NCBI RefSeq assembly: GCF_000170835.1
Contig: NZ_ABCP01000019.1
Span: 1 to 64,000, forward strand
Direction of reading: 5' to 3'
Length of the DNA: 64,000 nucleotides
DNA from: Marinobacter algicola DG893
GTDB taxonomy: Bacteria; Pseudomonadota; Gammaproteobacteria; Pseudomonadales; Oleiphilaceae
The notes below the pieces were generated by a model. The model did not search any database. It had not been told where the DNA came from and was given only the letters and a program-made list of their open reading frames with translations. Position 1 is the stretch's first letter. Each line of letters starts with the position of its first letter. The position numbers were made by a program, and so were the translations under genes. Shown in pieces: positions 38,431 through 46,936 of this stretch.

Positions 38431-39457
38431 AGAAGCACGCCGCCTGCCAGCACCACTGGCCTATGGCGCCCTGCTTGCGCTGATCGCCGCCGCGGCCACA
38501 CTGGCCATATCCAGCGGCGCCTACCCGGTGACACTGCAGGACCTGGCGCGGATGATCTCAGGTGGCGTGCCCAACGATGCCACTGCCCAGTTCGTCCTCT
38601 GGGAGGTCCGCCTGCCCCGCCTGCTGCTGGGGTTGCTCACCGGTGCTGCGCTTGCGGTGTCCGGCGCCCTGCTGCAGGGGTTGTTCCGCAATCCCCTGGC
38701 TGATCCCGGATTGATTGGCGTTTCCAGCGGAGCCGCCCTGGCGGCGGTTGCGGTTATCGTGCTGGGTGGCAGTGGCCTCGCCGGCTGGACCGCCCTCACC
38801 GGGCGCTGGGCCCTGCCACTGGCGGCCTTCATTGGCGGCACCCTGACCACACTGCTGGCCTGGCGTATCGCCCACCGTCAGGGGCAAACCAACGTCGCCC
38901 TGCTGCTTCTGGCGGGCATTGCTATCAATGCCATTGCGGTCGCGGGCACCGGCCTGCTGACCTACCATGCGGACGACAACGCTCTGCGTTCACTGACATT
39001 CTGGACCATGGGCAGCCTGGCACACGCCCAGTGGCAGGATGTGTGGCTGGCAGGCCCATGGATGCTGGCCACCCTTGTCATCGCCCCACTGCTGGCCCGC
39101 CCGCTGGACGCCTTCCTGCTTGGCGAACCAGTCGCGGGCCATCTTGGTTATTCCACCGCCTGGGTGAAACGGAGCGCTATCCTGCTGGTTGCCCTGGGCG
39201 TGGGCGCAGCGGTGGCCGTAACCGGGTTGATCGGGTTTGTGGGGCTGGTTGTGCCACACCTGCTCCGGCAACTGTTCGGCGCCGGGCATCGCATTCTCCT
39301 GCCCGCCTGTGCCCTCGGCGGTGGTGCATTGCTGGTGCTGGCAGACTGCCTGGCCCGGGTGATTGTTGCCCCCGCCGAGCTCCCGATCGGACTGGTTACA
39401 GCGCTGCTCGGTGGCCCGTTTTTCCTCGCGCTGCTGATGCGCAACCGTTTCTCCTGA
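38402..39457 (+). CDS. hmuU: Haem ABC transporter permease
   Basis: HmuU forms the membrane channel of the haem importer. The protein (351 residues from 38402) belongs to the FecCD family, with about ten membrane segments and the hallmark motifs PRLLLGLLTGAALAVSGALLQGLFRNPLADPGLIGVSSG (positions about 62-100) and VGFVGLVVPHLLRQLFGAGHR near the EAA-like coupling region. The start is uncertain: 38402 or 38420 both overlap the end of hmuT, and neither has a clear ribosome-binding site, which fits translational coupling. Confidence 0.92.
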   Translation: MQRPKPMHTEEARRLPAPLAYGALLALIAAAATLAISSGAYPVTLQDLARMISGGVPNDATAQFVLWEVRLPRLLLGLLTGAALAVSGALLQGLFRNPLADPGLIGVSSGAALAAVAVIVLGGSGLAGWTALTGRWALPLAAFIGGTLTTLLAWRIAHRQGQTNVALLLLAGIAINAIAVAGTGLLTYHADDNALRSLTFWTMGSLAHAQWQDVWLAGPWMLATLVIAPLLARPLDAFLLGEPVAGHLGYSTAWVKRSAILLVALGVGAAVAVTGLIGFVGLVVPHLLRQLFGAGHRILLPACALGGGALLVLADCLARVIVAPAELPIGLVTALLGGPFFLALLMRNRFS

Positions 39458-39461
39458 GGTT

Positions 39462-40370
39462 ATGATGACGTCCTTTGCACACGCTCAACCGCCAGAACAT
39501 GGAAACCCAAGGCAAAAAAGCTCCCTGTTGGACGTGGACAGCCTCGACCTCTGGCTTGGCAACCGGCAGATTCTTGAGAGTGTCAGCCTTTCACTGGCAA
39601 AGGGGGAACTTGTGGCACTCCTGGGCCCCAACGGGGCTGGCAAATCCACCTTGATTCGCACACTGGCCGGAGAATTACCGGCGCCGGCCCGGCGGATACA
39701 CGTCGATGGCAGAGCCTTGGAGCAATGGTCCAGGGCCGAACTGGCCCGTCACCGGGCCGTCATGCCCCAGAAGGTCGACCTCCAGTTCCCCATGACAGTA
39801 CAGGAGGTTGTGGCGCTGGGACGCCCACGGGAAAACGCGGCGCAACGCCAGCGCATCATCCGCGCCCTTCTGACACGGCTAGATATCGCACACTTGGAAA
39901 CCCGCCTTGTCCCCACCCTCTCGGGCGGAGAGCAGCAACGGGTTCAGCTGGCGCGCGTGCTGGCACAGGTTTGGGGAAGACCGGACCCTCGCTTGCTGCT
40001 GCTCGACGAATGTACCTCGGCCCTGGACCCAGCGCATCAGCAGCAGGTGTTCCAGCAACTCTGCCAATTGGCCAGGGAAGGGTTTGGATTACTGGTAGCA
40101 GTTCACGACCTGAACCTGGCTGCCCAGTACGCCGACCGCCTAATACTGATGAAAGACGGCAAAGTTTTCGCAGACGGCCTGCCTGCTTCGGTCCTGACCG
40201 TACCTAACCTGCGAGACGTGTACGGCTTGCACTCCCGGGTAGAGCTGTTGCCTGAAGGTTATCCCCTTGTAATTCCTCAGACACCAATGCGCTCAGATTC
40301 AGCCTATCTAACAAGACATGAATTGCCGCAGGAAGGATTGACGGACGAAACGCCCCACAGCATCGTATAG
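39462..40370 (+). CDS. hmuV: Haem ABC transporter ATP-binding protein
   Basis: HmuV powers haem import through HmuU. The 302-residue protein has Walker A GPNGAGKST near residue 63, the LSGGEQQRVQLARVLAQ signature, Walker B LLLLDECTSALDPAH (note Cys in place of the usual Pro) and the H-loop VAVHDLNLAAQYADR. It carries an N-terminal extension of about 20 residues and a C-terminal tail of about 40 residues not needed for the core. The start is 5 bases after hmuU. Confidence 0.94.
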   Translation: MMTSFAHAQPPEHGNPRQKSSLLDVDSLDLWLGNRQILESVSLSLAKGELVALLGPNGAGKSTLIRTLAGELPAPARRIHVDGRALEQWSRAELARHRAVMPQKVDLQFPMTVQEVVALGRPRENAAQRQRIIRALLTRLDIAHLETRLVPTLSGGEQQRVQLARVLAQVWGRPDPRLLLLDECTSALDPAHQQQVFQQLCQLAREGFGLLVAVHDLNLAAQYADRLILMKDGKVFADGLPASVLTVPNLRDVYGLHSRVELLPEGYPLVIPQTPMRSDSAYLTRHELPQEGLTDETPHSIV

Positions 40371-40425
40371 TTTCTTTAACATTCCTGATAATGGCCCTAC
40401 GGGGCTACCGACTGGCCAACTCTCC

Positions 40426-41421
40426 ATGTCCTACACATCGATCACAGTGTCCCTCCTGACAATACCGCTCATTGCGGGTTGTTCCATGATGACACCGGCA
40501 CCCAGGCAGGAACCACCGCAAACTCATTACCAGGCTACCGTGGTGGACGCTGCCGACGGCATGCCGGTATCGCTGGCGGACCTGGCGAAGCGGCTTGCTG
40601 ACACGGACGTGGTCGTGATCGGGGAGTACCACGGCCACCAGGGATCACACCTGTTGCAATCCCGGCTGCAGGCTCACCTTTACCGGCATCGCCCGGAACA
40701 GGTGTTGACCATGGAGCAGTTTGAGGTGGACCTGCAGCCGGTTCTGGATCGGTACCTGGCCGGTAAACTCGGCGAAATGGAACTGGTGGAGGATGCCGAT
40801 GCCTGGCCAAACTACCAATACGCCTATCGCCCCCTGATGGAATTTGCCCGGCGACAGGGCCTACCGGTCATCGCCGCAAACGCGCCGGGTGATATTGTTC
40901 GTTGCGTGGGGCGCGAGGGCCCCGACTACCTGGCGGACCTGAACGCGGCTCAGAAGCCCTACATCCCAGACGCGCCCTTCGCAGGCAGCGCGGCCTACCG
41001 GGAAAAATTTTTTGGCACCATGGGCAGCCGGCATGGTGCCGCAGGCAATGAGCGGCTGCAGAACACCTATCACGCCCAGTTATTGCGGGATAACACCATG
41101 GCTAGCCGGATTTTGGCGGCGCGGGAGCATCATCCTGGCTACCAGGTCATTCACCTGACGGGCACCTTTCACAGTGAGGAGCGCCTGGGCACGGTAGAGG
41201 CCCTTTTGCAGCGGAACCCCGAGTTGTCCGTAGCAGTCATAAGCCCGGTTTTTAAGGAAGAGCAGTTCGACAGTGACGAACTTCCGGTCACCGCTAACCG
41301 GAACAAGGGCGACTATCTCTATTTCCTGCTACCCCTGCCCCCGGAGTACCGGGACGAAGCACGGGGGCACGAAGCAATGATGGACGCATTCCGGAAGGCG
41401 CCCGAAACAACCTGTGACTAA
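40426..41421 (+). CDS. ChaN-family (DUF399) lipoprotein, haem locus
   Basis: This 331-residue protein has a lipoprotein signal with lipobox IAGC (Cys near residue 19). The ChaN/DUF399 domain follows; its motifs are VVVIGEYHGHQGSHLLQ near residue 63 and VIHLTGTFHSEERLG near residue 240, rich in histidines that bind haem in characterised relatives such as Campylobacter ChaN. It lies 55 bases after hmuV, so it is likely part of the haem regulon. It could act as a periplasmic or outer-membrane haem store, or as a hydrolase of the erythromycin-esterase/TIKI superfamily. Confidence 0.85.
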   Translation: MSYTSITVSLLTIPLIAGCSMMTPAPRQEPPQTHYQATVVDAADGMPVSLADLAKRLADTDVVVIGEYHGHQGSHLLQSRLQAHLYRHRPEQVLTMEQFEVDLQPVLDRYLAGKLGEMELVEDADAWPNYQYAYRPLMEFARRQGLPVIAANAPGDIVRCVGREGPDYLADLNAAQKPYIPDAPFAGSAAYREKFFGTMGSRHGAAGNERLQNTYHAQLLRDNTMASRILAAREHHPGYQVIHLTGTFHSEERLGTVEALLQRNPELSVAVISPVFKEEQFDSDELPVTANRNKGDYLYFLLPLPPEYRDEARGHEAMMDAFRKAPETTCD

Positions 41422-41424
41422 GGA

Positions 41425-41976
41425 CTAAGCCCCATCGGCCTTCGCGAAGGCCGACTCCATGGCACGGGAAAAGACTGCCTCGTCCGCGTCGCTGAAAAGC
41501 ACGAAACGCACGTACCTTACACTTCCCAGACGCGGTAATACCTGACTGACTGTCGCCATGGCGACCTCTGCAGCCCCTTCCACCGGGTAACCGAAAGCTC
41601 CTGCCGAAATGGCGGGAAACGCAATGGATTCAATGGTTTTACTGTCTGCTAACTCGAGGGCATTGCGATAGCATTCCGCCAGCCAGTGATTAGAGGGTTC
41701 ATCCACCCCGTAGACAGGGCCCAGACAGTGGACGATGTACTGGTTTGGCAGGTTATGCGCCCCTGAAATCACCGCCTCACCCAGGCGGATCGGTGCCATA
41801 GGCCGGCACTCTTCAGCCAGCCCTGGCCCTGCCGCTGCATGGAGCGCGCCTGCGACACCGCCCCCGGACATCAATTGGGCATTGGCGGCATTAACGACTG
41901 CTTCCAGATCATCCTGGCGGGTGATGTCGCCACGAACGCATTCCACAGTTTTTCCGTTCAGTTCAACCTGTGCCAT
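41425..41976 (-). CDS. Macrodomain ADP-ribose hydrolase
   Basis: This 183-residue protein is a single macrodomain of the YmdB/MacroD type, which removes ADP-ribose or acetyl groups from O-acetyl-ADP-ribose. The ligand loops are GDITRQDDLEAVVNAANAQL (residues about 17-36, with catalytic Asn), GGGVAGALHAAAG near residue 45 and FPAISAGAFGYP near residue 121. It lies 21 bases after cra on the same strand and may be co-transcribed with it. It converges with chaN, leaving only 3 bases between stops. Confidence 0.9.
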   Translation of the reverse strand: MAQVELNGKTVECVRGDITRQDDLEAVVNAANAQLMSGGGVAGALHAAAGPGLAEECRPMAPIRLGEAVISGAHNLPNQYIVHCLGPVYGVDEPSNHWLAECYRNALELADSKTIESIAFPAISAGAFGYPVEGAAEVAMATVSQVLPRLGSVRYVRFVLFSDADEAVFSRAMESAFAKADGA

Positions 41977-41997
41977 GGAAACCTCCCAGCCATTGCC

Positions 41998-42981
41998 TCA
42001 GCGTCGCCGCTTCAGCGAGCGGTTGATAATAACGGTTTCCGGCTCGCCGTGACCTGCGATGGCAGCCAGCGCCCGGTCCAGCGTTGCCTCGGCAATGGCT
42101 TCGTGTTTTTGGGGTAACGAGTGAACCTTGACCGGCAGGAAATCCAGCAGCCGGTCATCTCCGAAGGTAGCCATTCTGAGAGACTGCGGCAAGCCTCCCG
42201 GCTGCTCCAGCAGCACGTCGAGCACCCCTTGCAAGAGGGTGTACGAGGCGGTAATCAACGCATCCGGAAGCCCCTGACCCGCCAGAACCTGCTGCATCAG
42301 TCGGGCGCCGGAGGCTCGGTCATAGTGCTCACCACTGTAGACCGCCCATTGTCCACTGCGACTCCGAGCCACCTCCTCAAAGCCCTCGCGGCGCTCCCGT
42401 GTCATCGCCAGCGCCGGCACCGCATCAAGCCAGACCACCGACCCGGTGCCCGGCTCCAGCACTGAACGGGCCAGTGTGGCTGCGCCCTTACGATTGTCGC
42501 TGACCACGCAACTGATCACACCCGGTGATTGCGATCGGTCCACCGCGATCACCGGCAGGTCTTCCTCCTGCAACTCTTGGTAGAAGGGGTCATTCGGTGG
42601 CAGGGCACTCGCAACGATCAGGGCATCGCATCGCCTTGCCTTGAGAGAACGTGCCAGCTCGCGCTCGGTATCCGGGTCATCCCCGGAGCCGGCAATCAGC
42701 AATTGATAGCCCCGGGCACGGGCACCCTGCTCCAGCAATTTGGCCAGGCGGGCGTAACTGGCGTTCTCCAGGTCCGGCAGGATAAACCCCAGGGTGCGGC
42801 TGGCCCCACCACGCAGCGACGCGGCTTGCGGGTCGATCTGGAAGTGGTTGTCCCTCGCAACCGCCATCACCTTTTCGATAGTCGCCGGCTTGATCCGGCG
42901 GGCCGGCCCCTGGCCATTGATCACGTAGCTGGCGGTGGTGCGGGACACCCCCGCCAGGCGGGCAAGTTCTGCAAGGGTCAT
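41998..42981 (-). CDS. cra: LacI-family fructose repressor (Cra/FruR-like)
   Basis: This 327-residue regulator has an N-terminal LacI-type helix-turn-helix (MTLAELARLAGVSRTTASYVINGQ) and a periplasmic-binding-protein-like effector domain starting at TLGFILPDLENASYARLAKLLEQ. Cra/FruR of pseudomonads is released from DNA by fructose 1-phosphate and controls fruBKA. The gene diverges from fruB, and a near-consensus Cra operator lies between them. The local assignment is strong; whether it also acts as a global Cra regulator is unknown. Confidence 0.9.
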   Translation of the reverse strand: MTLAELARLAGVSRTTASYVINGQGPARRIKPATIEKVMAVARDNHFQIDPQAASLRGGASRTLGFILPDLENASYARLAKLLEQGARARGYQLLIAGSGDDPDTERELARSLKARRCDALIVASALPPNDPFYQELQEEDLPVIAVDRSQSPGVISCVVSDNRKGAATLARSVLEPGTGSVVWLDAVPALAMTRERREGFEEVARSRSGQWAVYSGEHYDRASGARLMQQVLAGQGLPDALITASYTLLQGVLDVLLEQPGGLPQSLRMATFGDDRLLDFLPVKVHSLPQKHEAIAEATLDRALAAIAGHGEPETVIINRSLKRRR

Positions 42982-43052
42982 GGGGCCGATTCCTCCTGAG
43001 CACAGATTGCTTGATTTCTGATCATATCTGTTTCATGATTCATTCTATGTTT

Positions 43053-43068
43053 GCTGACACGATTCAGC
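43053..43068. promoter_or_regulatory. Cra/FruR operator
   Basis: The 16-base gctgacacgattcagc differs at one position from the FruR consensus form gctgaaacgattcagc and has palindromic gctga/tcagc ends. It lies 48 bases before fruB and 72 bases from cra, so it can control both. Confidence 0.8.
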
Positions 43069-43115
43069 AACCCAGATTTTACTGGTATTCACAACAACAA
43101 GGCGAGGCTCCCCAC

Positions 43116-45944
43116 ATGCTGACGCTAACAGCCAATGATATCCGCCTGGGTTGCACTGCAACCGACTGGCAGGCTGCCCTGAACCAGGCCAGCCAGGAAC
43201 TGCAGGATGCAGGCCGGACCACTCCCGACTACCACGCGGGCATGCTGGCCAGGGAGCAACAGTCCTCCACCGTCCTTGGTAACGGCATTGCCATCCCCCA
43301 CGGCACACCGGAAAGCCGCGACGCGGTCACCAGCACAGGCATCCGCGTGTTGCAGTTTCCTGGCGGCGTTACCTGGCATGACAACGCCACTGTGTATGTG
43401 TTGGTCGCCATTGCGGCCCAGTCGGATGAGCATCTGGATATCTTGCGCCACCTGACCCGCGTACTGGACAAACCCGGCCTGTCACAGAAACTGGCCGAGG
43501 CCGATGACACCGAGGCGCTGGTATCCCTATTGTCGAAGGAGCCAGTGGTGCCAAAATGCGACGCTCAGACCCTGTGCCTGGGCGTTAACACCCGGGCCAC
43601 CAGCGAACTGGCCATCAGCGCTGCGGCCCGGCTGCAGGGGCTGGGCTGTGTCGACGCCAGCTTTATGAAGGAAATTGTCAGCCAGCCACCCGTCAGCCTG
43701 GGCCAGGGGTTTTGGCTGGTTCACCACAGCGTTGGCAGTATCCGGCCTGCGCTGGCACTGGCAACCCCCAAAGAACCCCGCGACGACCTCGCTGGCGTTT
43801 TCTGCCTGGCGGGCCCTGGCGACGACTGCCGCGAATTGCTGGAACGTATCGATAATTTCCTGGCCCAGAACATCCCTCTGGAAAACCAGTCCGTGGATAC
43901 TGTACTTTCCCGGCTTTCCGGTGAGCAGGCCAATGCGGTCAGCGACCGGGTGTGCCTGCTGAATACCCATGGCCTACACGCCCGGCCCGCCAAACAACTG
44001 GTACAGGAAGCCCGTCAGCACAAGGCAGACATTCGCATCCGCCTGGAGGACGGCGATGGCAATTCGGTATCGGCGACCAGTCTCACCCGGATCATCGGCC
44101 TCGGTGCCCGCAGGGGGCAAACCCTGATCATCTCCGCTACCGGCGACGATGCGGAACAGGCGGTAGCAGCCGTTTGCCAGGCCATCAATGACGGGCTCGG
44201 AGAAACCGTCTCCCCGCTTCGACAACAACAGAGCCAGCCGGCGCCTGCCGAGCCGGAACCCGAACCTCTGGCCGATGACGAACCCTTGAAAGCGGTCGCC
44301 GCCTCACCGGGCCTCGCTCTGGCACCCGCCTTCGTCATGCGCCAGCCAACATTGGACTACCCCGCCACCGCCAGCGATGCCGGTGAACAGACCAGCCGAC
44401 TGGGCCGGGCCATCGACGAAGCCGACGGACAACTGCGCACGCTGATTCGCCAGGCCGAAGGCGGTGAGGCAGCGCCGATTCTGTCGGTGCATGTGGAAAT
44501 GCTCCAGGATGACGATCTCTACCAGGCCGCCCTGGAAGCCATCAACGAAGGCGCGTCCGCCGAAGCCGGCTGGTGGCTCGCCATTGATACCGCCGCGCGG
44601 GCCCAGGAAGCACTGGCAGACCGGCTTCTGGCAGAACGGGCGGCAGATTTGCGGGATGTTGGCCGGCGCGTGCTGGCCAACCTCTGCGGGGTGGCCATGC
44701 CGACACCGCCGGACGAACCCTATGTCCTGGTGGCGGACGACCTGGGCCCTTCTGATGTGGCAAGGCTGGACACCCAGCGCGTTCGCGGCCTGATCACAGC
44801 CCGTGGTGGCGCCACATCCCACAGCGCCATCCTGGCTCGGGCGCTGGGGCTCCCTGCCGTGGTCGGGGCTGGTGATCGTATCCTGACCATCAGCAGCGGA
44901 ACGGTCCTGGTGGTCGACGGCGAACGCGGCTGCCTGGTGCCCAATCCCGGCGCCGAGCGCCGCGACCGCATTGACCGTCGCCTCGACCAACTCACCCGCC
45001 TGCAGGCAGACGCCCACGAGTGCCGGAACGAGCCGGCCACCACCACCGATGGCCACACCATCGACGTATGCGCCAACCTTGGCAACACTGCCCACACCCC
45101 GGATGCTGTCGACCGGGGCGCCGATGGCATTGGCCTGCTGCGCACCGAGTTCATTTTCATGGAGCACCCGGACGCGCCTGACCTGGACACCCAGGTGAAG
45201 GAATATCGCCATGCCTTCGACGCCCTCAATGGTCTGCCACTGGTCGCACGAACCCTCGATGTAGGCGGCGACAAGCCACTGGATTACTGGCCCCTTCCCC
45301 ACGAGGACAACCCCTTCCTTGGGCTGCGCGGTATTCGCCTGTCGCTGACCCGACCGGAGATCCTCGAAACCCAGGTGCGCGCGCTGCTGACGGCTGCCGA
45401 CAACCGCCCACTGCGTATCATGTTTCCCATGGTCAAGGACCTGGAAGAGTTTCGGGCGGCAAAGGCCATCGTCGAACGGGTCCGCGCCGAGATTCCCTGC
45501 CAGGGCCTGCAGGTGGGCGTGATGATTGAAGTACCTTCCTGTGCCCTGCTGGCCCACACCCTGGCACCGGAAGTGGATTTCTTCTCGGTAGGCACCAATG
45601 ACCTTACCCAGTACACCCTGGCCATCGACCGTGGCCACGGCCAGCTTTCGGCCGAGTCCGACGGGTTGCACCCCTCGGTGCTGCAACTGATCCGCATGAC
45701 CGTCGAAGCCGCCCATGCTCACCAACGCTGGGTAGGTATCTGTGGCGAGCTCGCCTCCGACCCCCAGGCTATTCCGGTATTGTTGGGCCTGGATGTGGAC
45801 GAGCTGTCGGTGACCAGCCGGCGAGTGCCACTGGTCAAAGCCTGTATCCGCGGGCTGAGCCGGGAAAACGCCCGTGAACAGGCGAAACTGGCGCTGGGCA
45901 AAGCCACCGCGGCCGAGGTGCGCGACGCCCTGGAGACACTGTAA
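43116..45944 (+). CDS. fruB: Fructose PTS fusion protein EIIA-HPr-EI
   Basis: This 942-residue cytosolic protein carries the whole soluble phosphoryl chain for fructose. The EIIA(Fru) domain (about 1-145) has the phospho-histidine in GNGIAIPHGTPES, followed by a middle linker domain. HPr (about 285-370) has LHARPAKQLV, and enzyme I (about 390-942) has GGATSHSAILARALGLPAVVG with its active histidine and the PEP-binding GTNDLTQYTLAIDR. The fusion matches the Pseudomonas FruI/FruB type. I chose ATG 43116, preceded by GGCGAGG, over an upstream start that would run through the operator. Confidence 0.95.
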   Translation: MLTLTANDIRLGCTATDWQAALNQASQELQDAGRTTPDYHAGMLAREQQSSTVLGNGIAIPHGTPESRDAVTSTGIRVLQFPGGVTWHDNATVYVLVAIAAQSDEHLDILRHLTRVLDKPGLSQKLAEADDTEALVSLLSKEPVVPKCDAQTLCLGVNTRATSELAISAAARLQGLGCVDASFMKEIVSQPPVSLGQGFWLVHHSVGSIRPALALATPKEPRDDLAGVFCLAGPGDDCRELLERIDNFLAQNIPLENQSVDTVLSRLSGEQANAVSDRVCLLNTHGLHARPAKQLVQEARQHKADIRIRLEDGDGNSVSATSLTRIIGLGARRGQTLIISATGDDAEQAVAAVCQAINDGLGETVSPLRQQQSQPAPAEPEPEPLADDEPLKAVAASPGLALAPAFVMRQPTLDYPATASDAGEQTSRLGRAIDEADGQLRTLIRQAEGGEAAPILSVHVEMLQDDDLYQAALEAINEGASAEAGWWLAIDTAARAQEALADRLLAERAADLRDVGRRVLANLCGVAMPTPPDEPYVLVADDLGPSDVARLDTQRVRGLITARGGATSHSAILARALGLPAVVGAGDRILTISSGTVLVVDGERGCLVPNPGAERRDRIDRRLDQLTRLQADAHECRNEPATTTDGHTIDVCANLGNTAHTPDAVDRGADGIGLLRTEFIFMEHPDAPDLDTQVKEYRHAFDALNGLPLVARTLDVGGDKPLDYWPLPHEDNPFLGLRGIRLSLTRPEILETQVRALLTAADNRPLRIMFPMVKDLEEFRAAKAIVERVRAEIPCQGLQVGVMIEVPSCALLAHTLAPEVDFFSVGTNDLTQYTLAIDRGHGQLSAESDGLHPSVLQLIRMTVEAAHAHQRWVGICGELASDPQAIPVLLGLDVDELSVTSRRVPLVKACIRGLSRENAREQAKLALGKATAAEVRDALETL

Positions 45945-46936
45945 TGGCCCGCGTACTCACCATCACCCTGAACCCGGCGCTGGACCTTAATGCCGAGACC
46001 GACTCAATGCGGCTGGGTAACGTGAACCGCTCTCGGTCCACACGCCTGGAGGCTGCCGGCAAAGGCATTAACCTGGGCCGTGTGCTGACACGCCTCGGCC
46101 ATACCGTGACCGTGTCCGGGTTGCTGGGAGACATCAACGCCGCGCCCTTCGATCGGCTGTTCTCGTCTGACATTCTGGCAGACCACTTTGTCCGCATCCC
46201 CGGGCAGAATCGCATTAACGTGAAAATTGCCGAGAGCGGTGGTCGTGTGACCGACCTGAACGGGCCCGGATTTGACGTACCCGCTGATGCCCTGGATCGA
46301 TTGAAGGCACGTCTGGGAGACCTGAAGAGCAGGTTCGATGCCGTTGCCATTGCCGGCAGCCTTCCCGGCGGCTTTCCGCCAGAGGCCCTGGCGGAACTGG
46401 TCACCCTGGCTCGCGAAGCGGACATCCCGGTGTGGCTGGATACCAGCGGCGCAGGCCTCACAGCCGGGCTTAAGGCGCTGCCAGACGGCATCAAGCCCAA
46501 TATGGAAGAGCTGGCCGAATGGGCCGGGCACCCTTTGGAGAGCCTGGACGCCATCGCCGAGGCAGGCCGCTCACTTCAGGCCACCGGCATCGCCAATGTG
46601 GTGATTTCCATGGGCGAGAAAGGCGTGCTCTGGCTGTCGCCGAAGGGCAACTGGCAAGCGTTGCCACCGCCCGTGACCGCCACGAGCACGGTCTGCGCCG
46701 GCGACACTTTGCTGGCCGGAATGATTCACGGCTTGCTCGAACATCATCACCCGGAACAGGTGCTGTCAACCGCCACCGCGCTGTCGGCCGAATGCGTTCG
46801 CCACATTGGCGTTGGCGATCCAATGGCCGACGACTTTATCCAACTGATTCAGCAAACCCGCGTCACTCTCTTCACCTCCTTCACCTCCTTCACCCCCTGG
46901 CCCGGGCACAACAACAATGGGGAGATACCATCATGA
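45944..46936 (+). CDS. fruK: 1-Phosphofructokinase
   Basis: FruK phosphorylates fructose 1-phosphate to fructose 1,6-bisphosphate. The 330-residue PfkB-family protein opens with VLTITLNPALDLNAETD, has KGINLGRVLTRLG near residue 42 and the ATP/catalytic motif VCAGDTLLAGMIHG near residue 252 with the catalytic Asp. The start overlaps the fruB stop by one base (TAATG) and the end overlaps fruA by four bases (ATGA). The C-terminus contains three near-identical 9-base repeats (46871-46897). Confidence 0.95.
   Translation: MARVLTITLNPALDLNAETDSMRLGNVNRSRSTRLEAAGKGINLGRVLTRLGHTVTVSGLLGDINAAPFDRLFSSDILADHFVRIPGQNRINVKIAESGGRVTDLNGPGFDVPADALDRLKARLGDLKSRFDAVAIAGSLPGGFPPEALAELVTLAREADIPVWLDTSGAGLTAGLKALPDGIKPNMEELAEWAGHPLESLDAIAEAGRSLQATGIANVVISMGEKGVLWLSPKGNWQALPPPVTATSTVCAGDTLLAGMIHGLLEHHHPEQVLSTATALSAECVRHIGVGDPMADDFIQLIQQTRVTLFTSFTSFTPWPGHNNNGEIPS

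Noticed and set aside
44304..45725. A 473-codon open frame antisense to fruB.
   Set aside because: It lies within the enzyme I domain of FruB and is composed of antisense codons only.
46519..46932. A 138-codon upstream extension of fruA.
   Set aside because: It runs inside fruK in another frame; the ATG at 46933 with the fruK overlap is the natural start.
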